Counted from the first letter of the stretch, positions 36,629 through 48,000 are shown. The stretch: 64,000 nt of DNA from Congeria kusceri (GCA_027627225.1 CM051030.1:1-64000), one strand, 5' to 3'. Made by a program: numbers and translations. Notes: generated by a model from the letters alone, not told the origin.

Positions 36629-37030
36629 CAATTGATTTGCTATTTTTGAATGCAATACTTTATTTACAAGTTATACTTGGTTATAATTTTGCTGGGTCTA
36701 TTTCAAAATGATTTGTAGTTAACCCTATTACGGGTGATGGAGGTTATTTTCCCCTACTAAAATGCTTTGAAATCCCACCATCGTAAATTTTATCCACAGT
36801 GTACCCTATCGTACAGTAATAAATTGTAAGTGATCGAGTCAGGATTATGCTGCAATATAATGTGACACCCATAATTTCCACTGATTTACTTTGTACTGAC
36901 CTGATCACAATTGTTCACCTATTTACCTTCGATACAAATCTTTCCATACATGTTGAGTGTCACTCTGGATCACAAATACAAAGCGCGGTTAGTGTTCCGT
37001 CTACAGTCTGTTTGTGTTTCTGTTTTACAG

Positions 37031-37140
37031 GCTCTATAACGTGCAGCGTCTACCGGTCAAGGCAAGCTGGTCACAGTGGGTCGAGGATTACTGCATCTTC
37101 TTTGAGAATGCCGAAGAGCTTGATGATACACTTTCTTATG
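37031..37140 (+). CDS. internal exon candidate, gene unrecognised
   Basis: The acceptor 'ctgttttacag' and donor 'ttatg|gtatgt' are both strong. The preferred frame has one leading base and reads LYNVQRLPVKASWSQWVED, then an acidic/aromatic end (CIFFENAEELDD), leaving in phase 1. A second frame is open but Ser/Arg-rich and less protein-like. This is the best plus-strand exon in the 24-37 kb region. I do not recognise the gene, and no neighbouring exon with matching phase was identified with confidence. Confidence 0.5.
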
Positions 37141-37596
37141 GTATGTTTGGCTTAAACAGTTCTGGACATGTATATATAGTTTTGGTTGCAATACGTAACT
37201 GTTGATTGTATGTTGATGTTTATCAATATTTTTTGATTGTATGTTTGTTTAAAAATGAGGCAAATATAAATACGGTACAACGATGTTATAACCAAAAGTA
37301 CAATAAGATAATGTAATGAACTTGGGTGAAACAAAACCGAAAGTATAAATTGGAATTAACATTAAACGTTATTAAATGAAGTGCATTTTCCAGTACCTTC
37401 TTGTAAGCAGCCAAATTGTATGTTTTACGTAAACAATTATTTGGAGACATTTATCAAGAGTTTCAAGACTGTATATTTATTTTTTCTTATATCACTGCTT
37501 ACTTGGTAATTTTGAAAATGGAACTTTCATAAAATGTTATTTTATCACATGCTGTACCTAGTCTCCCGTGTGATACAACCGTTACGAATATTTCTA

Positions 37597-37618
37597 TCTT
37601 ACACATGTGTAAGATAAC
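37597..37618. repeat. perfect 22-bp palindrome
   Basis: 'tatcttacacatgtgtaaga' plus 'ta' equals its own reverse complement. It lies in a region rich in short inverted pairs (37543-37800). Confidence 0.85.
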
Positions 37619-37795
37619 ATTTTGAGCGTTTTAATTGGCTACATATTCTTTGACTGACCAATCGCATGACGTTATTTTTTGTGAAACGACGTGTCAACAT
37701 GAAATGATGTCATGCCAATACGCAACTTTTAGGATTTATCAACATGTTTTGGTAAAATTAGATGTTTTTTTTAGTTTAAAAGCATGTGATAAAAA

Positions 37796-37942
37796 GATCT
37801 GACACTTGTTGTCATTTCATACCATATTTTATTAAACTCGTCCAGGAAATTCGTTAGTAAGCTTGCCAAAATCTCCCTTACTAACACAATTCCTGAACTC
37901 GTTTAATAAAATATGGTATGAAATGACAACTTGTGTCAGATC
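37796..37942. repeat. 147-bp hairpin, arms about 65 bp
   Basis: The left arm (gatctgacacttgttgtc to cgttagtaag) pairs with the right arm (cttactaaca to acttgtgtcagatc) with few mismatches. The unpaired centre is only about 15 bases. Outer 'atcacatgct' (37546) and 'agcatgtgat' (37780) are a further inverted pair. No coding sequence. Confidence 0.9.
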
Positions 37943-38588
37943 GTATATATTTGTTTGACTGTTTGCTTTTGTTGCATGCATGTTTTTGCTTGATATTTTT
38001 TTTTTTGCAAGATTACCATATATATTGAAATATGTTACTTTCTACACATTATCCGTTCTATCCATTATATGATGCTAGGTTATATGTATTATGTATACAT
38101 GTTTTACCGCATGATGTGCCAATTTACACTAGGTCCATTGTATTCAATACATTCTCTTTAACACTTTATGAGTATTGTTAGTAAGTATGTACAAATAGTT
38201 TAATTGTTTAAGACCGAAACAGTGCTAAATGAAGTAATATCCAACGTTAATTCCAAAACAGATCGGCATCTCGTTAGTGTAATTATGAGGATTTCCACCA
38301 GTCATGTTATTGGAATCATATCCTGTCTCTTGAAAATTAATTACTAAGAATAATTTACACATTTGAAAGTAGAAATTTGAATGCCAATGTGTCTTTGCTA
38401 AACAAACAAATGCATCATACAGTAACTTGAAACTATCATAAGCTCACAAATGCATTAGTTTGTTGTGATGGATGTTTATTCAAATATAATACTTGCCATT
38501 AGTAATCCAACTTTAATTGCCTGGAATTGTAAACCAAATAATTATTAATGTATATTTGTTATATATTTATTATTGACATTTACATTAA

Positions 38589-39056
38589 AGGGACCTGATC
38601 ACAGATTGACGAATTGACAGTGTTCCAACTTTTTTGTCACAGATTCCAAAAAGAAAAGAACAGTGTATACAAGGTAGCGAAATAACAATGCAGACATAGA
38701 AATATACTGTAATTAATGTTTCGCTTATAATATTAGAAAGCGTTCGTAATGTTTAACAATCGAACGCTTTGAGTGTTTGTTGTTTTTGTTAAAATTGTTG
38801 ACAACATCGGGATCACTTATATAAAGTAAAAAATGCAGACAGAAATATAGTAAATGGAATGACCGCTAAGGCATTAGCCTTTAAATCCAGAGGTCCGGGG
38901 TTCGAATCCTAGTTAGACCAATTTTTTTCTTTTCTTTTTAAATCCTTATCTTGTTATTATACTTGAGCTGTTTAGTTCCGATGCTTAAATGTGTCAAGTT
39001 AAAACATTTAATGGCTTACTTTACATAAATAAATAAAAAACTGTGAACAAGTCCCT
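38589..39056. mobile_element. TTAA-flanked MITE with a tRNA-like core (AGGGAC ends)
   Basis: Starts AGGGACCTGATCACAG, ends inverted CTGTGAACAAGTCCCT, and is flanked by TTAA (38585-38588, 39057-39060). A plus-strand tRNA-like stretch at 38855-38920 has an A-box-like CGCTAAGGCATTAGCC and B-box GGTTCGAATCC. It shares architecture with the 33989-34478 element, though the interiors have diverged. Confidence 0.8.
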
Positions 39057-39134
39057 TTAAATTGAATAATGATCTTTATTATCATATATTTGGTAAGGGC
39101 CATGTATATCTACATGTATATGTTAAATTTATTG

Positions 39135-39504
39135 GGCCATCCTTAAAAAAAATATTGTTTGCAGTTGCTTGACTGACCCATCGAAATTACCCCCCTACCC
39201 AATTATTTGTTTGGCCATCCGCAGATTTTTATTTTTGTTATATATTTTTCTTTCCGCTAAATGCATCCAATCTTATACCGTAATCAGATTTCTCGTATTT
39301 GTACATTTACCTTGAATTATTCAAAATGGCACATTATAAACTGTTTGCCAGTGAAGTTCCACATTCAGTATTGCATGATATGATGCAATTTATTTCTGCT
39401 TTGGGTATTACATCTTATTAGACAGAATAAAAAACCTACCTACCTACCCATCTCGAAGATGTTGGGTCACGCAACTGCAAACAATAATTTTTTTAAGGAT
39501 GGCC
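39135..39504. mobile_element. MITE with TIRs of about 35 bp
   Basis: 'ggccatccttaaaaaaaata' then 'ttgtttgcagttgc' at the left is matched by an inverted copy at the right ('gcaactgcaaacaataattt' then 'ttttaaggatggcc'). A related single end lies near 5596. Confidence 0.75.
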
Positions 39505-39811
39505 TTGTAAGAATGAATTTTATACATTTGAGATTTAATGTACAATATTAATTTGCTCTATAGTATTATGCAGGTGTATTAGTATTTTGTCATGTTATTT
39601 TGTTCCAAATTGGCATTGATGATTTCAAGTACTTCAAATGCCATGAAATGTAAAAATGAAAGTATACCTGTTCAATGAAAAGCAATATCTGGGCCATGAT
39701 GCTGAAAGTTTTAACAGCCAATTGAGTTCAAAATTAAATGTAAATATTACAGACAATTGCATATCAAGCATTTTAATCTTAATTTATAATACATGTAGCA
39801 GTTTATTAATC

Positions 39812-40730
39812 CCCTGCTGCTAAGGGGGAGGGGGGTTATAGGAATGCCCTTTGTCCGTCCGTCCGTAACATTTTCGTAACCGCTCCATATCTCCTATACC
39901 CTTTGAAGGATTTTCATGAAACTTGGCTCAAATGTTAAGGTCATTGAGACAATGTGCAGAGGGCATGAGTCAGTCACGCCGGGTCAAGGTCACACTTGAA
40001 GGTCAAATATTCGAGCATCCATTTCGTGTCCGCTCCATATCTCCTATGCCTTTTGAAGGATTTGCATGAAACTTGGCTCAAAAGTTTAGGTCATTGAGAC
40101 AATGTGCAGAAGGCATGGGCCTTTCACGCCAGCTCAAGGTCAAGGTATCACTTGAAGGTTAAATTTTCATGTCTGTTTTTCGTGTCTGCTCCATATCCCC
40201 TATGCCTTTTGAAGTATTTTCATGAAACTTGGCTCAAATGTTTTGCTCATTGAGAACATGTGCAGAAGGCATAAGCCAGTCACGACAACTCAAGGTCACA
40301 CTTGAAGGTTGAATGTTTGAGCCTGTATTTTCATGTCCATTCTATATCTCCTGTGCCCTTTAAAGGATTTTCATGAAACTTGCCTCAAATGTTTATCACA
40401 TTGAGGCAATGTGCAGAAGGCATGAGGTAGTCACGTCACCTCAAGGTCAAGGTCACACTTGAAGGTCAAATGTTTGAGCCTCTATTTTTGTGTCTGCTCC
40501 ATATCTCATATGCCCTTTGAAGGATTTTCATAAAACTTGGCTCAAATGTTTATCACATTGAGGCGATGTGCAGAAGGCATGGAGCAGTCTTGCCACCTCA
40601 AGGTCAAGGTCACACTTAAAGGTCAAATGTTTGAGCCTCCATTTTCGTGTCAGCTCCATATCTCCTATGCCCTTTAAGGAATTTTCATGAAACTGATTAA
40701 GGTCAGTGCGATACTTCAGTCACCTTTAAA
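39812..40730. repeat. tandem array of about 160-bp 'caaggtcacacttgaagg' units
   Basis: It opens with 'ctaagggggaggggggtta' and 'gtccgtccgtccgt', then five to six units containing 'gctccatatctcctatgcc', 'ggattttcatgaaacttggc' and 'caaggtcacacttgaaggtc'. This is a repeat class I know to be frequent in bivalves. It shows no coding signal. Confidence 0.85.
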
Positions 40731-41190
40731 ATCTAATGAAGGATCACGGCTGTGGATATAGCTGTCATTTGACTGCCTTGTTCAGAATTAACATGCAATT
40801 AACAATTCTAATGTCTAATTTCAGTAAATATTTTCATCCGAATTCTAACGACTGTTAGCTTAATTGGCTCGTTAAAATTTTGAGCAACTCGCCACTGTTG
40901 AATCATACTGCTTTTTTATATTCAACCATAAAAGAAACTAGACAATGTAGACTTGATCTATTTTCTGGAAACAGATCAAGATACAGAAAAAACAGTAGTT
41001 GATTATTAAATCATAAAGTTCTCACCTCAGATGTTCATTGTCATTTTTCTCATGCATAAATTATTGTTTTATGACAGTGGTTAAAACCAACGACAAAAAA
41101 TATAACAAATTATTACATGTCAAGTATCTTTTCTTGTTTGCTTATTTAGATTTTGTCTCGTGATACATGTACGCATTACTGATATTTTCA

Positions 41191-41513
41191 CAGGGGTGTG
41201 GAAATCCTATGCCTGACTTGTCTGACGCAGGTAATTTTATTGTCAGACAAGGAAATTGTCCTAGTTACTTTTCCACTGACAAGTACAAATTCAGGGTGTG
41301 AAAATGATGTTAAATTTGGGGAATTAATTCTCAGATTATTATATACTCATACATTTGAATAACAAATTGTGTGTTATTCGTCATTGAATGGCAATATACA
41401 TATCAGGAGGGCCTAGAATAAAAACTATATTTTTAAGTGACTGTTTCTTGCAGACAAGTATAATTTTGCAATGAACTTGGACAAGTACACACTGTTGATA
41501 TTTCCACACCCCT
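41191..41513. mobile_element. hAT-like MITE
   Basis: CAGGGGTGTGGAAAT at the left is mirrored by ATTTCCACACCCCTA at the right. CAGGGGTGTG is a typical hAT terminal sequence. 'gacttgtc' and 'gacaagta' motifs lie inside both ends. An exact 8-bp target duplication was not recognised. Confidence 0.6.
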
Positions 41514-41910
41514 AATTCATTTATTGAACTTTTGTAATCAGTGCAATGTTTTTGTTAATGTTCAGTATAAATTCAAGCTCCATGAACAAAACATTCTTTG
41601 TGAGCTCCTGAAATATGGGACCTTTTCTGCGTGATCAGTCGTCTTACCTAGTATGCACAACTGATAGTTAAGTTTTAACCACTGACAGTTAACACAGAAG
41701 TTGTTGTATTTTTGAAGAAAAAAAAAGTTGTATCATGCACTACTGACAATTAAACTTGCACAGACTGTAAGTTCCACTGATGCCAATAACAACCCATTCT
41801 GTTCATAATTTGAGTCATGAGACGTTTTTCATCTTCTGGGAGGATATAACACATGAACCACATGTTAACAGTGGGAAAGTTCACCGTCATTAATACTGCT
41901 TTTAAGTTAA

Positions 41911-42197
41911 AGCCACCAAATCCACGTTTAGCAAAAATTAAATACCACACAATTTTAGTCTTTTGTTATATCCAATAAATAGTGTCAACCATGTAAACAA
42001 TGTTTATCAGCAATGAACTGTGTATGTTTGTTGAAAATGGCAACCACGTCAAACATGCTGTAGTTGTCAGACGCTTTTTTCCTAAATAATGATGTTTTTT
42101 TCCAAATGTGTACAATTATTTTAAACCACATCAAGTGTAGAATAGTGTTTTTGTAAATATATTCCAAACATTGTCATTCTAAACTGATTTGGTGGCT
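41911..42197. mobile_element. TTAA-flanked MITE (AGCCACC ends)
   Basis: AGCCACCAAATC at the left and GATTTGGTGGCT at the right are exact inverted copies, both bounded by TTAA (41907-41910, 42198-42201). The 66-aa and 60-aa minus frames here lie across the element and are not genes. Confidence 0.85.
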
Positions 42198-42201
42198 TTA
42201 A

Positions 42202-43300
42202 AATAAATTACTTGATTTTGCCCAGTGTGATTTACTGCTGATTACTTCTTGTACTGCCTGCATTAATTGGCGAGTGAGTGTTACAGAACCTCAATACTCT
42301 TTGGCTGTGATAAGATAAGACGGCTAAATTTTGTAATCTTGAAGTATTGAAGAATTCAATACAATTTTGGCACACCTAAAGTTCTACATTTCCGAATACA
42401 GACTTTTTAAAAGTATAGTGTCCAAATGCTCAAACAGTGTCATTTATAAAATTGCAATCTTGTATACATATACTGAACGGTAAACCAGTGATCAAATATT
42501 CGATAAATAATGCATAATCAATAAAAATAGAAAACAATGTACTAAGATATTGGCAGTGTCATAGGCGTCAGCACTTTGAGATAACAGAGTTCAGCTGTAT
42601 TACTAAATGTGCAGAAAAGATCTCAGCCCAACTTCCATGGTATATGTTTTATGTAATATCTTATGAGCGACCTACTTTTTCTTCCAAATTGTTTCAGCTG
42701 GGGTTTTAAATTCTTAGCATTTGCCTTTTCTCCGTGAACAAAAAGAGAGATTATTACTCAAACAGGTGTTTATTAACCCACATTCACATTACAATTTTAT
42801 GACAGTCATGTGACGAGTAACTTTGTAATTACAAAATCAATGAATAACTAAATCATGTCCGTAGACGTAGAAACACATTGCACATTTCCTATTGAAAGCC
42901 TGTCCTGCCCTTTGGCTCGCTTTGCTGATCATTCACTGCTGCAACTCGGGTGACGATTACTTCCCTGAGCGATGTTGCCTTATTTCAAATGACTTCTGGA
43001 AATATATTGGTTAACGTACTAAGTTTAGTTTAGGCCAAAGAAAAAAATCTGTGGTTCAGGTGTCACTGCTGATTTTTTTAGAACACTATATTGTAAATAC
43101 CTTTGGGAAATCAACAGATTTCAACTCAAACCAAGAAATTTTATACCGGCTTTTTTTTCAGCAAAAATTCTTATTAGTTATATTTTTTCTTTGGCTTAAC
43201 ATTGTATAAAACATTTGTAATAACTTCCATAATAAAACAGTTTAAGATCAATAAACAAAAAAGAGATCCCTAGTGTTTGTTTTTATTAGCACTGAAAATT
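42202..43300. other. no gene recognised
   Basis: Unassigned AT-rich sequence without a supported feature. Confidence 0.35.
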
Positions 43301-43440
43301 ATAACGTAGGGGTTGGGCCAATGATGAAATGTTTATTTGTTTTCATTTTATACTAAAAAGTATATTTTACTACTACCTCTACCCTTGGGGGGGAGGACCT
43401 GCCCCCCCTACCCCCCCAGGAGTTTGATAAAACTCCCCAA

Positions 43441-43500
43441 GGGCGGAGCGGTATTTGAACCCACACACCAAACCTCTACCAACTGAGCTATTGAGGCTTC
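43441..43500 (-). repeat. tRNA-derived SINE head, minus
   Basis: Minus strand: A-box TAGCTCAGTTGGTAGAG and B-box GGTTCAAATACC at tRNA spacing. Acceptor-stem pairing is incomplete, so a SINE promoter and not a tRNA gene. A C/G-rich tract lies next to it at 43386-43420. Confidence 0.65.
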
Positions 43501-43556
43501 TGCTTGTAGCTGTTCGAAACATTTATTTATCCTTTCATAAAACATAACAATAAAAA

Positions 43557-43608
43557 AAATCACATGACCTGGACAATGGTCATGTGACCAAGTCCAAGTC
43601 ATGTGATT
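43557..43608. repeat. hairpin with 17-bp arms between two tRNA-like heads
   Basis: 'aatcacatgacctggac' and 'gtccaagtcatgtgatt' pair with one mismatch across an 18-base loop that itself repeats 'catgtgac'. Confidence 0.75.
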
Positions 43609-43666
43609 GTTATATTTAGCACTCATTCTATCCATATAATCCCTTTTCAATACCAATGAAACCACA

Positions 43667-43733
43667 AGCCAGAATGGTGTAGTGGATAGAGCAGTGGACT
43701 ACGGAGCTGTGGGACGGGAGTTCAAATACCGGT
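43667..43733 (+). repeat. tRNA-derived SINE head, plus
   Basis: A-box-like TGTAGTGGATAGAGCAGTGG and B-box-like GAGTTCAAATACC on the plus strand. It faces away from the minus-strand head at 43441-43500, giving a divergent pair. Confidence 0.6.
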
Positions 43734-44055
43734 ATAAACCTTCAATACTTTCATTGCTTATTTCAATGTATAAAAATGTTGTTCATATGAAAATATAAAT
43801 GTATGCAATCAAATGTCGATAAAAATGCATTACATTATATAAATCTGCATGTACAACATAAATTTAAAAAAATACAATTTGCGGCAAGACAAATTTTTAT
43901 GTATCAATAATATTATTCCAATATTTTTTATTAAGTTTGAAATGTTCTTTTTGAAGATTCTAACTCATTTCAACTAAAAGTTCTGTTAGAAAGAAAATAC
44001 CCCCGTATTGTGCAAAACATCAAAATAATTGGCCATTAAAAGTTAAATCGTTTAC

Positions 44056-44193
44056 CTCCAGTTATGGCGGAACATTGTTGGCTGCTACCATGTTTTGCTG
44101 CAAAAAGTCTGTGCATGGTTTCGGCATCGTTCAGGAATGCTTCGGCGTCAGGATCGGGTTCGTTGCTGTCCCTAAGTGTGGACGAGCTGCTGT
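44056..44193 (-). CDS. internal exon candidate, Ser/acidic-rich protein, unrecognised
   Basis: On the minus strand the acceptor 'ttcttgttgcag' (ending 44194) and donor 'tggag|gtaaac' bound 138 bp. Only one frame is open. It reads DSSSSTLRDSNEPDPDAEAF, then LNDAETMHRLFAAKHGSSQQ, and is entered and left in phase 1. GC and codon-like structure stand out from the AT-rich flanks. I do not recognise the family. The neighbouring candidate at 45653-45723 leaves in phase 0, so an unseen exon would be needed between them. Confidence 0.5.
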
Positions 44194-44454
44194 CTGCAAC
44201 AAGAAAAACAACATAGTAAAAATTTGTTTTCAACACTGCAGGTTATAGTGCATTATTATTATTAATTATATTTAGAGTTATAATAATGTTTTATACAGTA
44301 AACTCCGCTTGGAACAATACTGAGCAGACCATAAAATTTATATCCCTATATCAAAATATCTTCACATCCGAAATAAGGCAACCAAGCACATGGACATATC
44401 AGAATACATGTGAGAGACGCAACACCGATCATATTACAGAAGACACGTTAGTTG

Positions 44455-44656
44455 CATAATGGGGGATAATGTGAGATACAGGAGACGCCCCATTCCAGAG
44501 GCGACCCTGGGTCTTTTAGTGCCTGGTGAGAAGCACATAGTACACTGCGCCTCAATTTAACGTCTCATCAATGACTGTTAGTAGGTTAGGGTGGAGCGGG
44601 GTCTCGAACCTGAGAATCGTGGGTTGTGAAGCCACTGTTTTACCACCAGACCACGG
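44455..44656 (-). mobile_element. tRNA-derived SINE, full head and body
   Basis: Minus strand: the head has an A-box-like GGTCTGGTGGTAAAAC and B-box GGTTCGAGACCCC. The body has 'gagacgttaaattgaggcg', 'ggcactaaaagacccaggg' and 'ggggcgtctcctgtatct'. The same body occurs, headless, at 21535-21740. Confidence 0.8.
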
Positions 44657-45652
44657 ATGAGCTACTCGCAGCATGTGTATGAGTACATTGTATATAACGT
44701 TTCAATGATAATTTTGAATGCTTGTGATGTTACTAAATACTGCCATAAGCAAAAAATGGTCTTTCTATTGATATTGAACTTTGTCCAGTTTTAACAAAGC
44801 AGTTATAGGGACACTGACCAATATAAAATGAAATATATAGGGATCGGTTCCGGACCTTGGAATCAGTGTCTTTATATGCATATATCATTACAAGCCATAT
44901 CGATACAAGTGAAGTTTAGTTAGTTCACTTTAAATTTCTCCACCAAAGTCATCATCAAAAGAGCCTGGAATCATTAGCTGTAACAGCATGTGTGCCTATA
45001 CAAAACGGATTATAAGCAGTAACAGCAGTCATTTTAGTAGTTGTAGTATGAATAATATGTATAGCTAGGACGACCTGGCCCGACACTAGTGAATTCTTAT
45101 CAGCATTATTTCATATATTTATACTCTGTTTACGATTCCAGTATGTAAAAAAATGTACAGAATTTCATCGTAATGGTTTTCTAATATATTCATTCAAAAA
45201 GTCCAATTTTAGGTGAATTTTTCAGAGCTATAATACTGAGAATAGTTGTGGTGAAAGGAATAGTACACAGGTAAGTCAAAATGGCGCAAAAGAGTGGCAG
45301 TATGATAATTTGCATTCTTTTTAAGTTGATTTAGCACAAGATAAACTATTAGAATCACTGGTTTTTGGCATATTTTGTATGTTGCCCTAAAATGACCAAT
45401 TGCTGATGCTTTTATTCATATTAATCTCTAAATCTGGCTGTTTTTCGGTGAACAAAAAAAAACACTCGAGTAAAATCTAATTAAAATCTGATAATGGGTG
45501 GTGAGGGGTCAAAACCCTGTTACTTGTAAAATAATAAAATTTCGGGGTTTAGTGTTAAGATTAGCAGATTTATTATCCTTTGTATTAGATAGCTCCTCAT
45601 TAGCAATTAAGAAGTCAGCAGTGAAAACAGCAACAATAGGAACAACACCCAC
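44657..45652. other. no gene recognised
   Basis: AT-rich, possibly an intron of the minus-strand gene represented by the flanking exon candidates. No other feature seen. Confidence 0.3.
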
Positions 45653-45723
45653 CTGGTAGGTCATGGACATGCTGTTGGAACTGTCGGATCTGGATTTTTC
45701 GGGTGCATTAGCATGTTCTGTTG
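45653..45723 (-). CDS. internal exon candidate, Ser-rich, unrecognised
   Basis: Minus strand: acceptor 'ttattttcag' and donor 'taccag|gtgggt' bound 71 bp. The single open frame reads TEHANAPEKSRSDSSNSMSM and leaves in phase 0. The other two frames have stops. Low-complexity Ser content resembles the exon at 44056-44193, which suggests the same gene. Confidence 0.45.
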
Positions 45724-46688
45724 CTGAAAATAAAATAAAATATAAATTGAAATCAGTTTAACACCAGAGTTCTTATCAAATCAGTGTATGTGCAACTAAA
45801 CCACAATAGAATAGCTCAAATTGTCAAAGAACTTTCACCAGTTGCTTGTGAGGGCTTCATTCCTTTTTACCATTGAATGTTTAGATTTTTCTTTATGATT
45901 TTAATTCAATAATATCTGATGTTATATGCTTGAATATACACTTTTATACACATAGCCATTTTAAACTCTCACGTTGTTACTAGCTGTATCAAGTGCAATA
46001 GTATGTGCATGAAATTGCAAATGGCTGCAGACACAGCCTTCAAATGATGCTTTAACCACACTGCAGTAATAAATGCATCTAGCTTTACCTTTCAAACATT
46101 CCTGATAGCACTCTTGTACAAATAAAGTGTATTGAATATGCTGCACTACACATTCAAGAAGTTGACATAGGACCTGTGCACATTCCAATTACAAACACCA
46201 CCAAACGATACATCAACAGACCGAACAGATACATGTGTTCTCTACAAATGTATTAACATGCAAGATGTACTGAATGTAGATCTACTCGCTGTACGGCAAA
46301 TAAAGACAAGCCGTACCAATCCGGTCAAGCAGCAGCTACAGGCCTTGTCCGGCAGAAATGATTCTGAGCTGGGGAAAATTATTTCACAGCCGATATTCCA
46401 GTTGAGACCATTTATTTGGCAGGAAATCACAGTTACTCAGCTGCTCAAGACCAGGACACGTTCTGAAATTTAAGAAAAAATAAAGTATTTTTTTATGTAT
46501 TGACAAGTAGAACTTGCACAAGGCTGACCAAGCGAGATAAAGCATGAGTTTTGGGCATCTCTCTGGAAAAGAAAGGTCTTATTATCAACTGGTAATACAC
46601 TGGGACCATTTTGCCAGTGAATGGCATCCAAGCGCAACTTACCCTTTGGTACACGCTAAGAATACATCACACACTACCATATACTTGT
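45724..46688. other. unassigned, one doubtful minus-strand exon near 46465
   Basis: On the minus strand a good acceptor ('tttcttaaatttcag', ending 46466) leads into a frame of about 25 codons (CPGLEQLSNCDF onward) that ends in TGA. A plus-strand frame (46258-46473) overlaps it. Neither can be assigned. Confidence 0.25.
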
Positions 46689-47003
46689 AAGTTTGTTTGT
46701 TTGGTTTGTTTGTTTGGACTGTTCGCCGTCTTTGACAGCATTCAGTCATATCACAATGGTCAGTTAACCTATTAACACTTTTCCTGGGCAAGCTTAGCTG
46801 ATCTATTCGGTTTACCAGTACTAAGTGCACATACTTACGCCAGTAACTGACAACTGCCCAACTTGAATCTGAGGTAGGGGGAGAATGGCCGTAGAAATAA
46901 TTTAATGACCAATCCCCCAAAAAATATGCGGGCTGGGGTTCAAACTAACGATCCTACGGTTTAACAGTCCAGAGCTCTACCAACTGAGTTAGCCTGGCCC
47001 GGC
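46689..47003 (-). mobile_element. tRNA-derived SINE with a conserved bivalve body
   Basis: Minus strand: the head (46928-47003) has A-box GCTAACTCAGTTGGTAGAG and B-box GTTTGAACCCC. A near-complete cloverleaf pairs CGGGCC with AGCCCG. The body includes 'cagattcaagttgggcag', 'gtatgtgcacttagtactgg' and 'aggaaaagtgttaatagg'. It ends in an (AAAC)n-type tail (46689-46716 on the plus strand as GTTT repeats). From memory the body matches the SINE class with a domain shared across bivalves. A database check would confirm the name. Confidence 0.85.
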
Positions 47004-47064
47004 ACACTTCCATAAACAAAAAAGATGTACGTACACTCCTTAAACTTTGAGATATGTAAAGAAA

Positions 47065-48000
47065 ACAAGAGCTATTTGTAAAACAATTATGCCCCCTCTA
47101 GGTTAAAAGCGTCAAAAATTTCCTGTTAACAAATTCTATTTACCTTACATCAAGGGGCAATAACTCTCTGAAAAATCATCAGACTGGAAAGACCTGACAA
47201 TATGTGCAAGTCCTCTTGGTAAGGATGCTGCATATCAAGTTTAATTGAATTTGAGTTATTAATTCCGGAGATCCTGCACGGAAACAAAAATATCTGTTTT
47301 AATGTTCTACTAATAATCAAAGGGCAGTCACTCCACGAAAAACAATCAGACCAGAAGAATCTGACATTATGTGCATGTGCTCTTGGTATGGATGCTGCAT
47401 ATACAGTTTCATTGCATCTGAGTTATTAGTTCCAGGGATCTTTTGTGAAAACTAAATATGGGGCGGATGCAGTGCTCCAGATAAATATATGTACTGGGCG
47501 TAAATGTACGCTTACCATATTTTTGAAAATGTGGAAGTAAATGTACACTCACTTCAGAACTTGTTGGGGTAAATGTACACTCTATGTAGGATTTGTGGGC
47601 TATATTTACATCCAACAATACATTACGATATGAGCAGAAGGCCAGAGTAGTATACAATGTAACAATAATCAGTTTAAATGTAGTCATTTGAATACAAAAT
47701 GTAACAAGAAATAATTCTTAACATTTCAAGACATTATTGCTAACTCCTGAATATATCAACTGCACATTCAGACAGGCAGGTTTGTCAAAACATCTGTCTC
47801 TGTTTCTGTCTTCCAGTCACCCCTGTATGTCAAGATCTGAAAAAAATGCGCGTAAATGTACCCAACTTTTTATTTTCTCTGCATATTTTCCAATTATTTG
47901 TGTGTAAATTACGCGTGTACGCCCCTTATCTGGGCGGATGGAAGGACCGAATTTTGCATAAAATGTGTTGGGCACTGCATTGGACATCCTAACAAATGAA
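47065..48000. repeat. tandem-unit repeat, interrupted at 47470
   Basis: Opens 'aacaagagctatttgtaaaa', 'attatgccccctct', then two units of about 180 bp ('gggcaataactct', 'cttggtaaggatgctgcata', 'tttgagttattaattcc'). It resumes after the insertion as 'gcggatggaaggaccg'. Confidence 0.6.
47470..47931. mobile_element. hAT-like MITE with 8-bp target duplication
   Basis: The left tip CAGTGCTCCAGATAA fits the hAT CAG-N-G form. The right end CGCCCCTTATCTGG mirrors its inner part but lacks the last seven bases. GGCGGATG flanks both sides (47462-47469 and again directly after the right end). 'gtaaatgtac' motifs recur inside both halves. Confidence 0.6.

Noticed and set aside
46928..47003. Functional tRNA-Asn-like gene
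   Set aside because: Cloverleaf is almost complete, but it is joined to a SINE body with a tail of AAAC repeats.
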